A DNA stretch of 64,000 bases from Solea solea (GCF_958295425.1 NC_081150.1:4959001-5023000), one strand, 5' to 3'. Shown: positions 24,967-37,300, counted from the first letter of the stretch. A program made the numbers and translations. The notes: generated by a model from the letters alone, not told the origin.

Positions 24967-26134
24967 AGGTCCTCTCGTCTTTGGTAAAAGCCTTGTTGTT
25001 CCACAGAGGCTGCTGGAGGGAGGGAGGGAGGGAGGGAGGGAGTGCACTGCTCTGTGTTTACTGCTGGGGTGATTCCATGTTTCAGCAAAGGTTCACCTAC
25101 TTTTTTTGTATTCCTGTTTGAATTTAAATCAGTTTCCCGACGCATTGTACCTGCTCCCCCTCGTGCACCCATCTGTTTGTGTAATTCTGTTAAAATCACA
25201 CGTTCAAATACACTGCAAATGTGTTGACACTCAGGCCCTGAAGCTCTCCGTTCATGAATAAGTCAATTTAAATAACAGATAAGCAGTGTTTTTTTTCGTC
25301 CCAGTCTATTGCTTCTAACTATTTTCCGTCCCCTCACATGCTCCTCACTAGCGGCCACGCGTGCACCAAAACCTTTGGCTACGCAGGCCTACTTTCACCT
25401 CCAGCTGCAACAGTGCTGGTAAGCCTGCATCTTCTGTTCTTATGTAACCCTCAGAAGGAGGGAAAGCAGAGGAGCAGGCTCATTCTGTCTTTATGCGCTG
25501 GCTTCAGTGATGCCCAGTGATGCGTGTTAAGCCCCACAGACTGTGCACTGGAATATGCATAAAGACGGAGCGCCCTCGGAGCAAAGCGTAGCCCCTTCTA
25601 CCTGACCCATCCATCCACATACATGTTTAAAGTGGAAATGAATAGGCTGGTTTGTCTGCGTCTCTTCATAGGGAAACAGTCGGTTCCCTTTATCTGTCGG
25701 TGAGCTCATGCAGGAGGCTGGGGAGAAAAGGGGGCTTTTATTGTGAAATGGATGTATACTTCAATGAGTTAGAGAGAGAGGGAGAGAGTAAACGAGCAGG
25801 GAGATGCAGAGAAAAGAGTGAGGAGGCACTAATGGAAGCCACCATCATCCAATCATTTTCAAGTCCAAATAATTCCAATATGCTTTTATAGTGACACATT
25901 TTCTCCGCTTCTGAGGCGATTATAGCTCTACAGTGTGATGTAACTGTGCCTTATTAAGGTATAATATGAATAATAATAATAATATGAGTGAGCACTTCCA
26001 AAAAAGGTTGAAAGCTGGATTTTCCAGTGAGGTTATTAAGAGTACATCTGCCCTCATTAATGTTTCATTAGGCCTGAGCTGACAGCGGTAGCATCACCAG
26101 AAATGTTAACCACTTAAATACCCGCCGTCAGCGC

Positions 26135-26290
26135 TCCATTACAGGCAGCGCCTCGTGGCGAGAAGACGCTGGGTTCAGATGCTGCACCGAGGCCTTTCCC
26201 GTGTGTCGCTGGCTTGCATAGATTTTGCATGTTTTACCCATGTTCATGTGAGTTTACTGTGGGTGTCGTGTTTCCTTACAGACAAGCTGA
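26135..26290 (+). repeat. Diverged SINE-like fragment
   Basis: CCTCGTGGCGAGAAGACGCTGGGTTCAG and the downstream GATTTTGCATGTTTTACCC line up with the middle of the SINE at 44366-44656. The head and tail are not recognisable. Confidence 0.4.
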
Positions 26291-26544
26291 ACTGGTTTGT
26301 TGAAGTCGGAACTTAATATCCAAAAGGTGTGAATGTGCTGGAGGGAGTGCTGAGATGAGGATGTTACATATTATCGTGATAAAAGCTCAATCAGTTTTAA
26401 TTATTCATAAAGTAAAATTGCAGAATCTTGTCCAAAGATTCCATCTTTGAAACAAGATAAAAAAACAATTTGAAGATGTCTTCATAGAGTAATGATGAGC
26501 CTTTGGCCGTTGGTTTATATAAATATATATATTATGTTCTTTTT

Positions 26545-26882
26545 TGTGTCATTTACTCAAACTCAAACATCATTTCTTGAAGATTAATGAGATGATTAAT
26601 TTATTATCTAAACAATGTCACATAACTTTTCTGCCTGTCTCAACCATATACAGTAGTTTATAGTTTTGATACTTACACCAGAACCAATATAATAGAACAC
26701 TCCTCTCTTCATTAACTTTGGTTGTTGGTTTTTATGAAAATATAACTGCAACTAGTCCAAAACGTATCTTTATACAAAGTAAAACACTCAAACTAAATCA
26801 ATTGATACAAGAGGTTGGTTATTAATGTATTATTATTATTTATTGTTTAGTCGGTTAGTAATCTGTTAATTGTTGCAGCCTA
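26545..26882 (+). repeat. Degraded hAT-like MITE
   Basis: The segment ends with TAGTCGGTTAGTAATCTGTT then AATTGTTGCAGCC, the recognisable terminus of the MITE family seen at 38162-38521. Upstream it is AT-rich and strongly diverged, so the left border is approximate. Confidence 0.35.
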
Positions 26883-27194
26883 TTTTCTTTTATTTTCCTC
26901 CCTCTGACAAAATATAACAATTTAATGATAGAAACATACAAAGAAAAAACTTCAGTAACCAGTTATTGAACAACAGTAATGGTCTGTCTCTTAAATCAAC
27001 ATTTTGTGTCTGCAAATCCATGCAATAATATACAGTATTTTCAATAAAAATAATGCGTAAATAAAAAAAACAAACACAAAAGAAAAGTTTTCGTCCCTTA
27101 GCAACATTTAGCAAATTTCTGATTTGTAAAATCTGGTGGAGTAGTAAATAATAAACAGCCAATGCAAATTTCAGTCTGATTACTACCGCTATGT

Positions 27195-27256
27195 GTAAAG
27201 GTATTGGGTTGTCTATTTTATAGGTGTGCTTTATAAAGTGGCCACCGAGTTGTAAA
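27195..27256 (+). repeat. Tc1-like transposon end fragment
   Basis: AGGTGTGCTTTATAAAGTGG followed by CCACCGAG is a diverged form of the terminus seen inverted at 40605-40633 (TTGGCCACTTTATTAGGTACAC). Only the end remains. Confidence 0.4.
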
Positions 27257-28604
27257 AGTCTTATTCATTCCTTTATCTTTTTAGAAGAAATCCAGTCAAG
27301 GTTTTCCATTAGGTACTTTGTCCTGATTAAATAAAGAAAACGTTGTGGACTGTGGACGTCCAGAGTCTGAGCAGAGGCCCTTTGCTCCCTCTGTCGATCA
27401 TTTTCTATCCTTCGATCTTTAGTGTCTGTAGTAAAAGAATAAAAATCCACACACTACAACAATAAAAACGCAGATATACAAGAGATAAACTACATACAGT
27501 ATGTTTCTTTTTCTTTTTACCCTGGGACTGAGCTGGAAGAATAACGTGAGCAAGCTTCCGGTGCTGTATTCTCATTATTCTATTGGGTCTCATTATCCCT
27601 GTTCTGTGTTCCTGACCCTGGTCCTGGTCAGAACCTCATACTTCCCCGGGCTCTGTGCCCACTGGCCTTTATCTGGCCCTTTCACTTGTTGCCACTCTCG
27701 TGAGGTTAATTGCCAGCCAATAATTGTTGGCCTGTGGCTGCTCCAGCTCGGAGCTGAGCTCTAACCACAACCTGGTGAGTTCACCTGCTCTCACCAGGTT
27801 CCAGCCCCCCTCTATTATTCATCAGTCATCTCAGGTGACCGCTCATAAACACCCTATTATCATTTCGGATCCGATGTCTCATTAGCGGCCCATTCAGCTT
27901 CCTCAAATATTGCTTTTGTGACCTCAGCGGACTGCCAACCAGCTGCCCTCATCCCACCGATTGATCCTTGACTGTCTGTCATCCGACAGCGGGTGTTGTA
28001 ATTGGCCCTGGAGTCCAGGTGCTCCTGCAGAAACTGAAGAAGCCTCGGGGAGTGGTGGCGAGTTTCAGCAGGCCATTGTTGTCGTCTCAGGTTTTCATCT
28101 TCAAACTCTTTCCAAAGTCATCTTGGTAACAGCTGATGAAGTGCACTGTCCCCACCCTCAGACCTACCCCAACTCTCCCTACCAGGTATCATTTAGTAAA
28201 CCTGGGAGACTGGAGAGGCATCAAAGTGGACACGAGGAAGGAGAGAAAAGTGTTTTGCTCACTGTGCCCTTAAGGAGTGCAGGGGAAAAGTGTATTTTTA
28301 GTTCATCAAGCCGTGCCCTCAGTGTGTTTAACCTTTGACCCTCCATTGACGCTGCACTGGCTTTGTTGGGCCGCACAGATTTGACTCTCGACACTCTAAA
28401 TACTGCTGCTCCATTACGGTCCAGTTTGCCTTGAGCGTTTAAATATAACATGCTCTGTTGCGTTTGTACGTGTATCTGTGTGTGTTTGTGTGAATACGCA
28501 CTAACCAATGAGGTTTTGGCTCTATGTGGGCCAAGGCATTGATGTTTCAAGTGAGATTTAGAGGCTGGGAATTTGATAATGAGAGTCCACCAAGGATATA
28601 GTTA

Positions 28605-28700
28605 GACAAGTTTGTTTGTTTGTGTGTGCACACTTGTATTTGTTGCCTTTCTAGGACCTTTTCTAACCTTGTCAGGACCAGTAGTCCTCATCAGCTGTGT
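28605..28700 (+). repeat. Dispersed repeat fragment, relative of 11830-11900
   Basis: AGGACCTTTTCTAACCTTGTC then AGGACCAGTAGTCCTCAT shares its core with the intronic copy at 11838-11864. The two differ at several bases, so they are old independent insertions. Confidence 0.45.
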
Positions 28701-29718
28701 TCCATCATGTTTGGTTTGGAATGGTAAAGCCATGGGTCATGCATTTAAACTGAGAAGAGTATCTTACTTGGTAGGCAGGGTATGGGCTGTGCCTTATAGC
28801 CGTGGCAGTGAGATACATTGAGTAACGTATGACATTGAATGCGAGACGACACTAAAGGTGGTTGTGACGTTTTTTGTCGCCCAGTCAACTGACAAAACTG
28901 ACCCATACCATTTTGCTCTTGGGGGGGGGCCAAGAAATGGAACAGTTGGGTTGGTTATTCTGGTACTATTGAAGTATGTACCCCAACCGAACCGTTCAAA
29001 TATTACATCTATTTCTACTTTTTAGGGCAAGGCGGGATGCTGTGCTTTGTGCTAGTTGCTTCCTCTAATCATTTATTGCCACACTTGCATTTAAATACTC
29101 ACTGATGTCATGACTGTTCATGAGAATAAAATGGATATTTTTAACTAGTTTGTCTGTATACAGTAGATGTGACCGGGGAGGGAGGAGAAAAGAGTCTGAG
29201 GGAATCAAAAGCACTACTTGCGCTGCTGTAACATGAGATCATTTTAACCATTAGGAAGGAAGAAATCATATGGCAGTCCATGTCATTATTGTGGAAGTGG
29301 CTACAAATAAATGAATGTATGGGTTTACGATGCATTCAGACTTGTGCACTATCTGCATGTGACCAGGTCTGAATGGAATCAGATTATTAAATTATCATGT
29401 TGTGGATGTATTGTTCAGACACATGAGCAAGAGGAGGTACCAGAGAAGTTCATCCTATCCATACTCATAAATGTCTGCATGCATACCCAAAGCCACTTGA
29501 CAGATGTTCCCCCACCATTTATAATGTGGAGCATCGCGGCTTTTGTTTGTCTCTGTGTCAACTAGGTCTTGGCTTTTATTAGATGCTCGTACACTCTCTG
29601 CCAGTGTTTTCAAAAAACAAGCCAGCGAGGCTGCTAATTAAAGGCCAGGCTGCTGGTTGAGTTTAACGAAAGAATCCTCATTACTTTGCAAGGCAGTAAT
29701 TAGAGAGATGAGGGGAGG

Positions 29719-29743
29719 GTGTGTGTGTGTGTGTGTGTGTGTG
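29719..29743. repeat. (GT)n microsatellite
   Basis: About twelve uninterrupted GT units follow a G-rich lead (GATGAGGGGAGG). Confidence 0.9.
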
Positions 29744-30290
29744 ACTGATTGTGCTCAGCAAAAGGCACACGACTGTACATCAGGGAAGGTTTAGTCATTC
29801 TTTGGCCAGATGTTAAAAGTACGGTGTCATCATCCGCCATCCTGACCTGGAATTTGTTCACTTATTAACTTGATCATGTTTATGTCGGTGCATTGAACAT
29901 GTATTTTTTCTCTTTGACAGGAAACAATGGAATTATTATTTATACTCATTTAATAAAAACGTGGCTATGCTTCGCGGTACCAGTGCTTTTCATCTCACCA
30001 TGGTACGGTTTGGAACTGTAGGATGCTGAGACTGTCAGCTATGTAAATAGTGTGACATAATACCAGTACGACACAGTGTAGCCTGTCATTAAATTCAGTG
30101 TGCCTTTTATGATTTTGTGATTTCTGTTGCCATTTTGTCATCTGAAAGAGGTGATTCTCTGTAAGTCTGTCTACCTCTACCCTGTAGGTGCTGTAGAGTG
30201 TTTATTTATATAATCATACAGAGGTATAACCACCAGCCTTTGAAAGGAAAAACGTACAGTGGTGTTCTTGAAAGAAAATATACTGAATAG

Positions 30291-30304
30291 CCACCAGGGG
30301 GCGA
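30291..30304 (+). promoter_or_regulatory. CTCF-core-like motif, copy 1
   Basis: CCACCAGGGGGCGA matches the 12-base CTCF core pattern CCASYAGRKGGC at all positions. It lies inside the tandemly duplicated repeat module. Occupancy is unknown. Confidence 0.45.
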
Positions 30305-30496
30305 ATCTGCTGTTTGCACAAGAAGTCTATTTGAATGGCAGATTATGGGAAAATTAGCCTACTTCTTACTTGTCAGACGGCTGACTGTTTCCTGGGCCTC
30401 AGAGATTATTTGCTCTGCTCTTTGGTATTTTACCTATATATCAGTCTTTCAGTTTCCCCAGTGAAGTCAATCAGGAAGTAACAATATATTATATAG

Positions 30497-30510
30497 CCAG
30501 CAGGGGGCAC
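30497..30510 (+). promoter_or_regulatory. CTCF-core-like motif, copy 2
   Basis: CCAGCAGGGGGCAC again matches the whole CTCF core pattern. It sits 206 bases from copy 1 in the same orientation, at the same place in the duplicated module. Confidence 0.45.
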
Positions 30511-31615
30511 ATCTTTTTGGTTGCAAAAAGAAGTCAGTTTGAATGGAAGTTTATAGGAAAATGAGCATACTTTTCACTTCATTTATATCATCACTACATA
30601 TTTCACTTAGGAGTTAATGACCTCCATTGATCCTTTAGGGTCTTCTTCAATTTTGTTAATGATGTTCCCATTTAGAGGAAAATAGACAACAATGAATGGC
30701 ACATGTGAGAGGACAGCTGGTATCGTCCAGTAGGGAATCCCTTAGAATTTACGTTTCCAAACCTTAACAAAAAAAAAAGTGCACTTCTGGATGCTTCAAA
30801 ATGAGGGGGTTCAGATTCTTATGGGTGACGTCATGACCGGTTGCCATTTAGATGTACTTCAGGGCTGCACGATACAGGACTGTGAGGCAAAAGTATAAAT
30901 GCTTTGCCCAAAATAAACCTGAGAGGGAACGAGGCCAGCAACTAAACACTAAACTAATGACTTCCTTTTACATTAACTGCTTCTTTGTTTATTTGCTTTT
31001 AACGATGTGAAAGTGTACCATCTGACAGGCCTCCCTTATTCACGGTGACTCACGTACATTTTACAACCATCGCTTTAAATCTTCTGCGAAGGCTCATCAA
31101 AGGAAGATGATAAAGGTTGAACTATTTATACCAAAGGTAATTCTCTGTTCTGAATCAGCCCCTGCTCATTGCGGCGGAAGGCTTGCGTTTGTGTGGGGAG
31201 ATGTGAGGAGATGGAAATCATCTCTTGGCTGGGAAAACCAGTGGACCGGCGGCCTCAGCTGGCCAATGAGAGTGGACTGCCAGCCGCCCACCTGGTGACT
31301 AGGCCTCTGTGTGGGTGGACACGGCGGAGAGGACGCTACTGCTTTCCAGTCTTGTCTATGTAGCAGCATGTACTGACACATATTCGCTCTCATAAGCATG
31401 AGGCCTTAATACAGCACTGTGCCATGTAAGGCAAATAAATGCTGGGCTCTCTCATTATAGTTTAATATCATTTAATATTTAATATCTCTATAGCGTGGCT
31501 GTGATCAATCAAAGACGTGGTCTGTGTACGGTATCAACATGCTACTAACCCTGCAGTATGATTTTGCTTTAGAATACATTTTCATTTTGATCATGAAATG
31601 AACAACTTTGGGACA

Positions 31616-31735
31616 CAAGGTGGTGAGATGGCTTGCATTGTTGCCTCACAGCAAGAAGGTTTCCAGATCTCTGATCTCAGTTTAACAGCTTCCTCCCGCA
31701 GTCCAAAGACATGGATTAAAGATTAGATTAACTGG
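31616..31735 (+). repeat. SINE-like fragment abutting a LINE remnant
   Basis: GGTGGTGAGATGGCTTGCAT then TGTTGCCTCACAGCAAGAAGGT matches the SINE at 44366-44656. The copy continues through TTCCTCCCGCAGTCCAAAGACATG and stops close to the LINE-derived sequence at about 31740. Confidence 0.6.
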
Positions 31736-31739
31736 ACTC

Positions 31740-32434
31740 TCTAAAAAAATGGAACTTTCTGAGCAAGGCTTTTATTCTGGAAGGACAAACCAGCCAAACT
31801 TAACAGTATGGATCATTTTAGACCTGTTGCCCTTACTAGTTTTCTTTCTAAATTGCTGGAAAAAAATTCTGGAAATTTTTCTCCTCACAACAGATAATTA
31901 GCTTGGCTTCAAAGGAAAACGTGGCACTGATATGTGTATTTTTGCACTAAAGGGAATAGTTGCTGAGTATTGTACCCAATTCTACTGTGTTCATGTGTTT
32001 TATTGTTGCATCCAAGGCCTTTGACAGAATCGATCATGAAAAAGTATTCCTGAAATTGCTTGGTATATTGTCAGAATTCTAGTGTTCTGGTACGTCTATC
32101 AGGCAATGAGGGTCAAATGGGGTAACACTGTATCTACCCCATTTCATGTATCTAATGATCAGGGAGGTATTGTCTCCCATACTGTGTGTATACGGATGAC
32201 CTGTCAAAACAACTGAATGGGTGTGAAACTGGTTGTGTTGTTGGAAACATTAATATTTACCTTCTGATGTATGCTGATGATCTGGTCATCTTTAGTCCAT
32301 GTGGTGCTGGGCTGCAGCAGTTGCTGAAGGTGTGCTCGCAGTACGACGTTGACTATGACATCAAATATAATGCCAGAGGTAATATTGTCAGAAGCAGGGA
32401 GGATAGAAAACTAGCCTGTCTAGCCAGGTTGTAA
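31740..32434 (+). pseudogene. Decayed LINE reverse transcriptase fragment
   Basis: Translated pieces show reverse-transcriptase hallmarks in order: FRPVALT near 31820, a SKAFDRIDHEK-like segment near 32010-32045, and YADDLVIFSP, containing the catalytic YADD, near 32270-32300. After the last comes an AGLQQLL segment. Frame shifts and stop codons separate the pieces, so it is a dead internal fragment of a non-LTR retrotransposon. The wording suggests a CR1/L2/Rex-type clade, but this is not resolved. The longest intact frame is 82 codons (32186-32434). It cannot encode a working enzyme. Confidence 0.8.
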
Positions 32435-33015
32435 ATGATATGTTGTTTGCTGTGAATCATCACTGTTCATGTGGGGTGAAGAGTAAATCTGGCTTGATGG
32501 AGAGGGGCAGACCCGCGGGCCGGGTCGGGTCGGGTTGTAATTTTCAGGCCCGTTGAGAACTCTACACCCCACTCATGATACGCAAGGAAATAAAACAATA
32601 TGCTCAGGCTACTATGTTGCCCCGCTAATTCAGTATGTGTTCTATCAATGTAAAATGCTCACGTTTGAAAGCTTTTTGCACACCTAATGTATATTAGCAC
32701 ATCTTTGGTGCAACTACAGGAAAAGTAGTATGCGGAGGCTCATCGTGGCCTTCAATAATGCATCGAGTTTGATGCTTCAGGTTCCCAGAGTCATCTGTGT
32801 GTTCCTACATGTGAAGACATCTGATGTACAACTGTATGTGTCACTTAGATGACTCAGAGAACAGCATGATAGAGGATTTCACCAGCCCGAGGAAGAGCTG
32901 CTATCAGTACTCCTGCAGGCTCAGAAGGCATTGTCACGATAGCCCTCTGTATGAATGTTGTCTGAATTGATTGCTGTGGTTGGGCTTTTGTTTGTTATTT
33001 TACTTAATTTTCTTG

Positions 33016-33017
<2 letters not shown>

Positions 33018-33049
<32 letters not shown>
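33018..33049. repeat. (TTA)n microsatellite
   Basis: About ten uninterrupted TTA units are present. Confidence 0.9.
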
Positions 33050-33050
<1 letters not shown>

Positions 33051-34079
33051 TATTGACCTCCTGCGAGTCTGCAATAAAGACTGAATTGGATTGTGAAATA
33101 CTGGCATGGGCGCAAGATGTGCAGCTTTATGCAGCAGAGTCCTGGCATAGATAGGCATACGTAGACATATGACATGCATGAACACTGCTACACAGCCCCA
33201 GACTTTCTGAGTCAGTACGAGTTTGGCGCATGAATTTAAAGGATGTGGACCAAAATCCACAGGCCTTATTTCAGGCCAGCAAAAGTTTATGTGAGGCTTA
33301 TGCAACTTATGCAAGTGAGCTGACAAATCAAGTGTTTCCCTGGTTCCCTGAGCAGTGACCTCAGTACAGTGTCATGGGCCTGCAGGCATGGCTGCAAGTT
33401 AAAGCTCACTGCTAGCATCGCCATCTCCTCCACACCCCCTGACTTAACACACAGGACAAGCAAATCAATGAATTTAAGAAACCAAAGGCTTTTTGTCGGA
33501 CAGTTTATCAGCAGTTATGATCTCGAGCTGAAAAACAAGCTGCTGCAAGTAAAAATAGACACAAACTGAGCTTCTGCGGTGAGGACGACACATCTGCAGC
33601 TTAGAGACATGCACACACAAACACACACAGAGGCTGTCTGCCCGAGTCAGGACAAGGAGGATTAGGAGGGAACTTTTTATGGGTGCTTTATTGCATTTTT
33701 AGCCAAGGTGACAACAGACTGCCTCTACCCCTCAGGCGAGAGCGCTCTGAAAGGACAACTCTAGGTTCATAGTCAAACTATTCTCCACCATCTTACTTAG
33801 CTGGCTTAGCCTGTTATGTGTCCGCCTTCCCTCCATTAATCATGACGTAAAACACAACAACACTCTGTGCAGTAAAGGAATGTTGACACAGAGACAACAC
33901 TATGTGTGAATTAATTTAACAGTTTGAATGTAGTGAAGATTAAATTACTATAAACTCTGCGCTACACCTTTTAAAGATTGTAACACTTAGTAGGGCATAT
34001 TATAAATGGAGTACACTAATGGTGTTTATAATGGCTTTAAAATAAAACTCATTTGGGATTCATAGCCCAAAAATAAGCC

Positions 34080-34300
34080 CCTTTTTTTACAAGGGCATTG
34101 TATTACACAGGCCACCATTTTGTGCCTTCATGTTTCTACAGCGGAAGCTTACTACGCAAACAAACGACATCCTATCTCTGAAAGTCCGTACCATAGTATT
34201 CTGCCGTGCTCTGGAAACAGAGTGTGTTTGTTGCAGTCTGCAATCTCACCAGTAGATGTCACTAAATCCTGCACACTGGACCTTGAACAGTCAGTTTCGG
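34080..34300 (+). repeat. Dispersed fish repeat fragment
   Basis: CACCATTTTGTGCCTTCATG then TTTCTACAG opens it, and CAATCTCACCAGTAGATGTC followed by ACTAAATCCTGCACACTGGACCTT closes it. Both ends match my recollection of a common teleost non-autonomous element. No coding content survives. Confidence 0.5.
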
Positions 34301-35399
34301 CACTAACTGACTGTGCAGTGGTTATTCTGCAGCCTTCCAAGCTTGTTGATTCAGTGGACGGGATCAATAAACTACCCGATATATAATATGCTAATTATTT
34401 ATAGCGCTATTTTTGGATTGACTATTGATTACTTTTCGGGAGCCTTGGCTCACCTCCCGATGCTGTTGCAGACCTGAGGTGATCACGTATCCATGCGGGC
34501 CGACGCTCTTGTGTGGAAAAGCCTGTGTGTGGTGCGACTACAAGGCTGTTTTCCTTTGCCGAGACTTCTCTTCTCTGTCAATCAACATAACTCCGGATTA
34601 GCTTATCCTGGGAGCGAACGCCGTGCCCTCCTCGCACCGTTCCGCCGTCAGCACCTTTCACGTACAATATCGTACAAATGCAGAGCCTCTCCATCCCCAC
34701 ATCCCCGCCGTCCTACTGACAGCAGCCTTGTTTTTTGTTTTTTTACCCCCACAGCACAAAATGTGGCCTGCAGCTCATCACAGCAGGACAGAGAGAGTCT
34801 GAGTCGGCGAGTTGCCTCAGCTTTCTTGGCACCTGGATGTACTGTCGATGCAGGATGAACTGACAAAGAGGGAGAGGTAGACGGAGAGGTGGATGAGGCT
34901 GAGGGGTCATGCAGACACGACGAACAAATAAGGCATCCAAGCATAAACCAGGCTGTCACAACATGTCTGGCTAATTGAATTGTTCCCGGCAGCGGTGAGA
35001 GAGCACAGACCATTTTAAGTTTAGCTTTATTGAATTATTAAACCAGAATAGCAGGACGTTATAACATTAAAGGGGGGGAAAACATTCTCCAGACGTGTTC
35101 GTAGGGGGAGGAGGGAGTGGTGTTGTGACTCCCTGGCTGAATGCGGTGCAAGACGGCCTGAAAAACCAAATGACTTATCACCGAAGACGCTATTTCTTTG
35201 AACCGCGTCAGAAGAGGCTGCCATGTCTGCATTACCTAAACCCCCAGTCTATTTGCAGTAATGACTCCTTTTGTGTCACAGTAAATTTGAGCCAGTTGTG
35301 TTTTGTTCAGACGGTGTATATATTGGTAATGAATAATTGAGGAGTCGGGCACGTGCGTAGATTGTTATGAGCGGGTGTACACGGGCTGATGAATGCGTG

Positions 35400-37300
35400 C
35401 GCTTGGACGGCGGGGTGCAAAGAAATCTGTTGTCGTGGGGGGGGGGTGTAGATTCTGTTGCACGTTTCCATTGCGTCGTAATATGTAATTCATCGAATAC
35501 TTTCGTCAAGGTCATCAAGGGAGCGTCACAAGCTTTATCCCTCAAGCCCACGGAGACTTGGGAGTATCATCCTTCCTCTCTTGGACGTCCTTGCCCTCGT
35601 CTCATCTGCAATGCCTCCCCCCCAGTGCAGCACCACTGCATTATGTTGCATTTGCATCGTATTGCCTCTGCATTGCCTCTGCAAGACGTGGCCCCACCAT
35701 TTCACTCCCCCCCCCCCTTCTTCTATTGCCCTTTTATATATTATATATCTGCCTCCCTCCCTTCCCCTTGTCAACCCTCTCCCAAGTGTCAGGCTGGTGC
35801 CAATCTGCAGGAGCTTGGCGGTGAGCTGATGTGCAGACGGGGCACGACGAGGCTCAGTGGATTCGCAGCAGCAGTTGTGTTTGGAGTGAAGCTAGTGCGG
35901 TGTGTGCAGGGTTCGGGTATGAGCCCACGAAAGATTACGTTGCGGTAAAAAAGGGGGGGGGGGTACATCAGAGGGAGGAAATCCCAAGCAGGAGGATCCC
36001 CGCTCAGCGCTTTCTCCCTGGCACCACCCACCTCCTTCTACTCCTTCATCCATCCCTCTGCTTGTTTTTTTTCCCCTCCCTTCCCCCCTTTTCCTTCACT
36101 CCCATCCTGTCTCTTTGAATTGGTCTTTGTGCATTGATCTTCCTTGCAGGGGGGGGGGGGTTTATCCCTGTTGCAGTAGCTAGTGATGCAATCCAGTGCC
36201 ACTCCAGTGCCCCCCCCCTCCCCCCCCCCCCCATGTGCGTGCGTACATGTGAGTGGGCGTGTTCCCTCCTTGCATCTTAAGACGTTTGTTCTGTGTTCAC
36301 GTGCGTAACATTATAAAGCGTTGGAGATCCAGGAGCACAAGCGGGGGAATGTAAAAGCTTTACTGGGCCTTTCAGCGTCACTTTGTCTTCCCTCCGTGCC
36401 GCTACACTCTGTATCACAAAGGGAGGGTTTGCACAACAGGTGGATTTCCATGTTATTGATTCCCCCACTACAATGATACAACTGATAATAGTCGTTGTTG
36501 TGTGCATAAGCCCTGTGGTGAAAGTGGGTCCCATGTAGCTAACAGACTCCTGGGTGCTGGTGCCTTCACCCTGGGGGCCCAGCGTTGATGTACAGGGTGT
36601 TTCAGCCTTTGCTCCCGGAGCTCGATAACAAAACAGGCTGTTCTGCCAGGCCGTTATTAAAGGGCTGTTTGTATTGCCTGCTGTTTTTTTCATTAGCAGG
36701 AATCTTATATCATTGCCTCTGAATATTGCATGAGGTTCAGTGAGGCTTGGTTGTTGTGACACCACTGTAATATTTCACAGCAATCAAAGATGGATGAGCC
36801 TATTCTTTTAGGTAAATGGAAGGAGGGGGCCTGGCACCGATGACGAAAAGCCCAGAGACAGTGACACTGAGGTGACACTGAGGCACCGTTAAGGAGGCGG
36901 GTGGAGGGGGGGGAAGTGGAGGGGGGATGAGTGATTGGAGTCCATAAAACCAAAAAACGCAGTCTAAGACAAATGGTGCAGGCAAGCGACGAGGAAGTAA
37001 GGTAAAATGAGGGGGGGAGGACAAGAGAGGGAACCTAGATGGAGGATGGGGAGGCAAAAAAATAGAGAGAGATGGGACTATAAGAGAGGAAGAGAGAGAC
37101 CCACGCTGCTCCCAGTAATTTAAAAGGCACCGGGACTGATTTAGAGATGAGCTTAGTTGTGTTGGCTGGGGTGGTGAGGGGGAGGAGGGAGGCAGGGAGG
37201 GATTGAGGGAGGGCGCTGCATTGCAGAGTACAAGGAGCAAGAGCTGCCAAACCCCCTGCGGCGCTTTGCTTGACCACCACTACAGTCGTCATTAGCTCGA
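35400..37300. other. Gene-free block rich in G/C homopolymers and purine tracts
   Basis: Runs of about ten or more C or G occur near 35707, 35951, 36150 and 36209-36232, with shorter ones near 35440. G-rich clusters occur at 36899-36926, 37010-37030 and 37160-37215. Several long-looking frames here (for example 35367-35948 on the + strand and 36800-37240 on the - strand) are low-complexity and unsupported. No gene was recognised. Confidence 0.6.

Larger units (their letters stand above)
30230..30870 (+). repeat. Dispersed fish repeat with an internal tandem duplication
   Basis: Two diverged copies of one module lie in tandem (about 30275-30375 and 30483-30580). Each contains a CTCF-like core, then AAGAAGTC, TTTGAATGG and GGAAAAT, in the same order and spacing. 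The segment continues towards GGGTGACGTCATGACCGGTTG near 30821-30841. I recognise the wording as a common percomorph repeat but cannot name the family. Confidence 0.55.

Noticed and set aside
24702..25199. 165-codon minus-strand frame
   Set aside because: It spans a GGGA repeat (about 25017-25041) giving an SLPPSLPP stretch. There is no family resemblance and no codon-level sign of selection.
32186..32434. YADD-containing frame considered as a live retrotransposon gene
   Set aside because: The upstream reverse-transcriptase segments are in other frames with stop codons, so it is a dead fragment.
35367..35948. 193-codon open frame on the + strand, the longest in the window
   Set aside because: Low-complexity, rich in Pro/Ser/Cys from C-runs, with no known motif. 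It overlaps several equally long frames on both strands in a G/C-homopolymer block.
36277..36765. 162-codon minus-strand frame
   Set aside because: No recognisable motif, surrounded by similar chance frames in the same G/C-rich block.
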